A stretch of 64,000 nt of DNA from Amblyomma americanum (lineage: Eukaryota > Arthropoda > Arachnida > Ixodida > Ixodidae). Where the stretch lies: positions 117,915,744 to 117,979,743 of the forward strand of contig NC_135497.1 in assembly GCF_052857255.1 (NCBI RefSeq), written 5' to 3'. Position 1 is the stretch's first letter; each line of letters begins with the position of its first letter. Below the pieces are notes generated by a model. The model saw only the letters and a program-made list of their open reading frames with translations. It ran no database searches and was not told the origin of the DNA. A program made the translations under genes and the position numbers. This document shows, piece after piece, positions 60,347-64,000 of the stretch.

Positions 60347-61080
60347 ATGCGTACACTGTTGCTCTTGGCTGGCGATGTTGAATCAAATCCAGGCCCCGAA
60401 AAGGTACTAGAGGAACTAAAAAACTGTGTTATGGTCAGTCACAATTAATTGTCAAGGTCCAAGGTCTTGGAAATCAACTTACAACTACGGTACAAGCTAT
60501 TTCTGATCCTAGTAACAGGTTATTCGCCGTGGAAAATCATTATCAAGGTGTTGTAACCCTACGCACTGACATGGATACAATCTGTGCTAACACTACTCAA
60601 ACAGCCAAAAAAATCCGAGGTATAGAAGCCCGTTTAAATGACACCGAAAATCGCTCGCGACGTAACAATTTAATTTTTTACAACATTAAAGATGAGAATG
60701 CATCCGAAACATACCCCCAATCTGAAGAAACAGTCCTCCGCCTCTGCCGTGATCACTTAGACTTATCCATTGACCCCGTAGAAATTGAAAGGGCTCACCG
60801 TCTCGGGCGCCATTCTCCTGACCGCATTCGACCCATAATAGTCAAATTTACATTTTTTATAACCAAGGAGCTGATTCTTTCAAACGGTAGTAAGTTAAAA
60901 GGCACCGATTACGGCATAGTGGAGGACTTTTCACGACCTGTCCGAGAAGTGCGAAAGCATCTTGTAAAGTTTGCCAAAGCTACTACCACTAAATTTTCCT
61001 TGCGCTACAAAACCTTGTGCATCGGTTCTGAAGGCTATGCATTCGACGAGTCATCACAATCGGTACATGAAATCTCGTAG
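60347..61080 (+). CDS. Retrotransposon ORF1 with N-terminal 2A motif
   Basis: ATG at 60347 is followed by Leu-rich MRTLLLLAG and the 2A octamer DVESNPGP (60374-60397), which lets ribosomes skip the last Gly-Pro bond. After KVLEEL an A6 run (60418-60423) breaks the frame; the next frame continues QLIVKVQGLGNQLTTTVQAI, a coiled coil, then ENRSRRNNLIFYNI and IERAHRLGR...RPIIVKF. That is the RRM-type fold of L1-like ORF1 nucleic acid chaperones. Stop is TAG 61078-61080. One added A in the run would restore one frame, so this may be a sequencing error or a real lesion. The frame can be read upstream of the ATG back to a TAA at about 60210. Confidence 0.75.
60374..60397 (+). promoter_or_regulatory. 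2A ribosome-skipping motif
   Basis: It encodes Asp-Val-Glu-Ser-Asn-Pro-Gly-Pro, matching the DxExNPGP consensus, preceded by the Leu-rich stretch typical of active 2A sequences. It sits nine codons into ORF1. 2A motifs are established in APE-type non-LTR retrotransposons. Confidence 0.85.
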
Positions 61081-63925
61081 CATACGACTTACCGTCGCGC
61101 TACTAATCTTCCTTGTAAAAGCCTTCTGCGGTAAACTGCCAAATCTTTCTTCTTCTGTTATCTTTACCAGCATACGTAGTTTCCTCCCAAAGCGTGAACA
61201 CATTTGTAATCTTCTTTCATCATCTGCCAGCAATATACTCGTACTAACAGAAACGTGGCTAACAGACGATGTCACCGGTCCGGAAATTTTAGCTGATTTA
61301 CCGAATTTTAACGTTTTTCGCAAGGACCGCAAGGGCTCACGAGGAGGTGGTGTTCTTATTGCCACTTGCCAGCTGTTTCCTTGTTCTGTTATTAACATCC
61401 AATCGGAGCTTGAAATACTATGGGTAATCTATCGTTCTGTACCACAAATTGTCATACTAGGCGTCTACTACAGACCCCCCTTCAGTAGTCGTCTTTTCTT
61501 CACAGTTAAACAATAGTCTAAATAAAATAACTGGCAAATATACCAATGCGCGCATTCTTCTTTTTGTTGATTTTAATTACCCATCCATCGACTGGCTGAA
61601 CCTAACACCAACAGGCGACACCGAAATGAAGAACTTTGTTGACGTTTGTTTGAATTTCAATCTCACCCAGTTAGTAACTGAACCCACACTTGTCACACAT
61701 GAATCCTCCAACATCTTGGACCTTATTCTAACTTATCATCCAGAAAGTTTATCGTCGCTTACTTACCACCGCGAAATTAGTGACCACAAAGTTTTACACG
61801 CTACTTTCACCGTCATCCCGGAATCGCGCCAAACATTCCATAAAACAATTCGCCTTTATGACAGAGGGAATTACAAAGAAATTAATAATCATTTGATGGC
61901 GTTCTTTCCAAACTTTGATACGGGTCTCGATGCTCGATCACTTGAGGACAACTGGCTTACTATCAAAACTAAAATTGCCGAACTCACTACGATGTTCATT
62001 CCCACCATCACATTTCGTGCCAGTCACAACAAACCATGGTTTTCAAAGCTCTTAAAAATACTCAAAAACAAAAGAAGAGACTTTTCCGTGCAGCAAAACG
62101 CAACCCGAGCGCATGCGCCTGGAACAAATATTACGCAGCCGAATCCACATACCTGCAATCTATCCGTAATGCCAAACGCGCATTTTTCCGAACTAACTTG
62201 CCCAAGATCCTAACAAATAACCCAAGGAAGTTCTGGAAAAGTACTAAATCCTCAACAGGCTCCGGTCGTCACACAAGCTAACCCACTTGGCAAGATGACC
62301 AGTGACATTGAATGTGCAAATATTTTTAGCACCGCTTTCTCATCTGTCTTCACACACGAAACTGATATGCCACTTTCTACCGCAACTGCCAACCCGAGTT
62401 TGCATATGCCTTCAATCATGTTTTCTGTGCACGGCATTATATGTATTATTGAAAATATCAAGATGTCATCTTCTGCGGGTGCTGATGAAATCACCCCCAA
62501 GTTCCTCAAAAATACTTGCCATGCTTCCGCAGCGTATCTATCAAAACTTTTTGCACAATCACTTCCCACAGGTAGCATACCCAGCGATAGGGGAACGTTG
62601 TTCCAATCTTCAAATCAGGTAACAAAGAATCACCCCTTAACTACCGCCCCATCTCTTTAACAAGTGTGCCATGTAAAATCATCAAACATGTCATTTATTC
62701 CCACATAATGAATTTTCTTGACTCTATTAATTTTTTTCATCCTGCTCAACATGGCTTCCGTAAGAGCCTATCCTGCTATACACAATTGGCTATCTTCATC
62801 CATGACTTGCATGTGAACCGTGACTGTAACCTTCAAACTGACGCAATATTCCTGGACTTCGTGAAAGCTTTTGACAAAGTACCTCACGAACGCTTGCTAC
62901 TAAAACTTTCATGGTTAAACCTTCATCCTAACATATTACAGTGGATAAGCGAATTCCTGGCTAACCGCACCCAGTATGTTTACGTTAGTAATCAAGCCTC
63001 TAGTTCTCTTCCCGTAACATCAGGTGTTCCGCAAGGATCAGTCCTTGGCCCGCTATTATTTTTAATATACGTTAATGACCTACCAAGGCATGTCTCTTGT
63101 AACGTCCGTATTTTTGCCGATGACTGTGTTATCTATCGCACAATCAATAATGCCTCTGATCAGTTAGCCCTCCAGAATGACTTGACTTATTCAGCATACA
63201 GGACTAGTGTAATCAATGGCTCGTGGAACTAAATTTCAATAAATGTAAACTCATGCCATTTAACCGAAAACGTAATCCTCTCCTGCTCTAGTATAAAATC
63301 TCTCACGTCACGGTAGAATTAACTCGTACTTATAAATACCTCGGCGTAACATTGTCCAATGATCTAACCTGGAACGCGCATGTGACAAAAGTCATATCAT
63401 CCGCTAAAAGAAGCCTTGCATTCTTAAAACGACATCTACGCCATGCGCCACAAAACAAAATTACTTGCCTACAAATCACTTGTCCGTTCTAAATTAGAAT
63501 ACGCCTCTGCTATTTGGAGCCCTAACCAAAATTATGTAACAAATTTCCTAGAATCAGTACAAAGTCGAGCCACAAGATTTATATATTCGTGCTATTCATA
63601 TAATGTTAGTATATCATCATTAAAAGCGGAGGCAGGCTTAACATCTCTAGCTTGTAGACGTCGTATCACTAGTATGTGCTTGTTTCATAAATTTTCTTGC
63701 AGCTCACTTCGTCACCCGCCCTACATCAATCCGCCAGCACGCATTTCCTCCCGCATTGGTCATCCCCTTCAAGTTGCCCGGCCTCGTATGCGCACTACTA
63801 CATTTGCATCGTCATTCTTTCCATGCTCAGCCACGGACTGCAACAGCCTTCCACACGGCATCGCCGCGATCACCTGTCCATCAACATTTGTGAATTGTTT
63901 AGCTACTATATTTAACAGCGAATAA
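61067..63925 (+). pseudogene. Retrotransposon ORF2 (endonuclease and RT), frame-broken
   Basis: ATG 61067 overlaps the ORF1 stop by 14 bp in another frame and starts with a hydrophobic segment (IRLTVALLIFLVKAFCG). Endonuclease landmarks: ILVLTETWLTDD (catalytic Glu), GSRGGGVLIA, GVYYRPPF; then a shift at C6 (61475-61480); LLFVDFNYPSIDWLN (Gly of GDFN changed to Val); ISDHKVLHATF (the SDH His pair). After further shifts near 62060 and 62260-62290, RT landmarks: SSAGADEITPKFLK, HGFRKSLSCYTQL, IFLDFVKAFDKVPH, SGVPQGSVLGPLLFLIYVND, and the catalytic box FADDCVIY. A thumb-like [18 protein letters not shown] and the C-terminal part (63443-63925) follow in shifted frames. The RT catalytic residues are intact. 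Confidence 0.8.
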
Positions 63926-64000
63926 CTTTTGTACCTTACGTGTTTTCTTTGTTTATTAAAAGGACACTGAGGAGAACCCCATCAAATTTTTTTTGTTAGC
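63926..64000 (+). other. Element 3' end and following repeat
   Basis: The 3' UTR of the LINE is short and ends around ttgtttattaaa (63950-63960). The text that follows, aggacactgaggagaacccc, looks like the start of another dispersed tick repeat that continues past the window, but this is from recall only. Confidence 0.35.

Larger units (their letters stand above)
59574..63960 (+). mobile_element. CR1/L2-like non-LTR retrotransposon, near full length
   Basis: Order: tandem 5' monomers, ORF1 (60347-61080), ORF2 with endonuclease and reverse transcriptase (61067 to 63925), and a short 3' UTR with ttgtttattaaa. The sense orientation matches the host RanBP9-like gene, in whose intron it sits. The length of 4.4 kb is near that of a complete element. 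ORF2 is broken by at least five frameshifts, so the copy cannot move by itself. The clade (CR1 versus L2) is judged from RT wording such as SGVPQGSVLGPLLFLIYVND only. Confidence 0.8.

Overview
The window reads as intron-rich, transposon-rich arthropod nuclear DNA, most likely from a tick. Signs of this are several tRNA-derived SINEs of the Ruka type known from ticks, short TTAGG-like tracts (the arthropod telomere unit), Penelope-like elements with GIY-YIG endonucleases, CR1/L2-like non-LTR elements, and small exons split by kilobase introns with GT-AG borders. No bacterial genes, CRISPR arrays, rRNA genes or intact tRNA genes were seen.

Three gene models can be assembled from splice-consistent exons. 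(1) 4.6-18.3 kb, plus strand: the 3' part of an unrecognised coiled-coil protein gene. Six phase-0 exons are visible, including two long paralogous exons that each carry one IQT and two TQT tripeptides, a pattern like dynein light chain LC8 binding sites. Its 5' end was not found. (2) 30.4-42.0 kb, plus strand: a six-exon MULE-type transposase gene with a full DDE triad and a SWIM zinc finger, interrupted only by one apparent indel in an A8 run. (3) 51.4 kb to beyond the right side of the window, plus strand: the first five exons of a RanBP9/RanBP10 (RanBPM) orthologue covering the SPRY domain. The LisH, CTLH and CRA exons must lie past position 64000.

Between these are mobile elements. At 26.2-27.2 kb there is a frame-broken but triad-complete PIF/Harbinger transposase with one intron. 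At 29.2-29.6 kb, on the minus strand, two splice-compatible exons encode a Myb/SANT-like protein, the usual partner of Harbinger transposases; they also lie head to head with the MULE gene. At 21.8-24.3 kb a 5'-truncated non-LTR element sits tail to tail with a 3'-truncated Penelope element. A second Penelope 3' end lies at 47.7-48.45 kb. The intron after RanBP9 exon 5 contains a nearly full-length CR1/L2-like element (59.57-63.96 kb) with tandem 5' monomers, a canonical 2A ribosome-skipping motif in ORF1, and a frame-broken ORF2. An older copy at 13.9-14.9 kb has a substituted 2A motif.

The remaining sequence is introns and spacers with SINEs, foldback or MITE-like inverted repeats, tandem duplications, a probable solo LTR, an antisense RNase H retrotransposon 3' end, and a possible decayed INTS7-like copy. 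No operon-like or pathway clustering is apparent. The genes are independent, and the transposon-derived genes are probably selfish or domesticated rather than partners of RanBP9.
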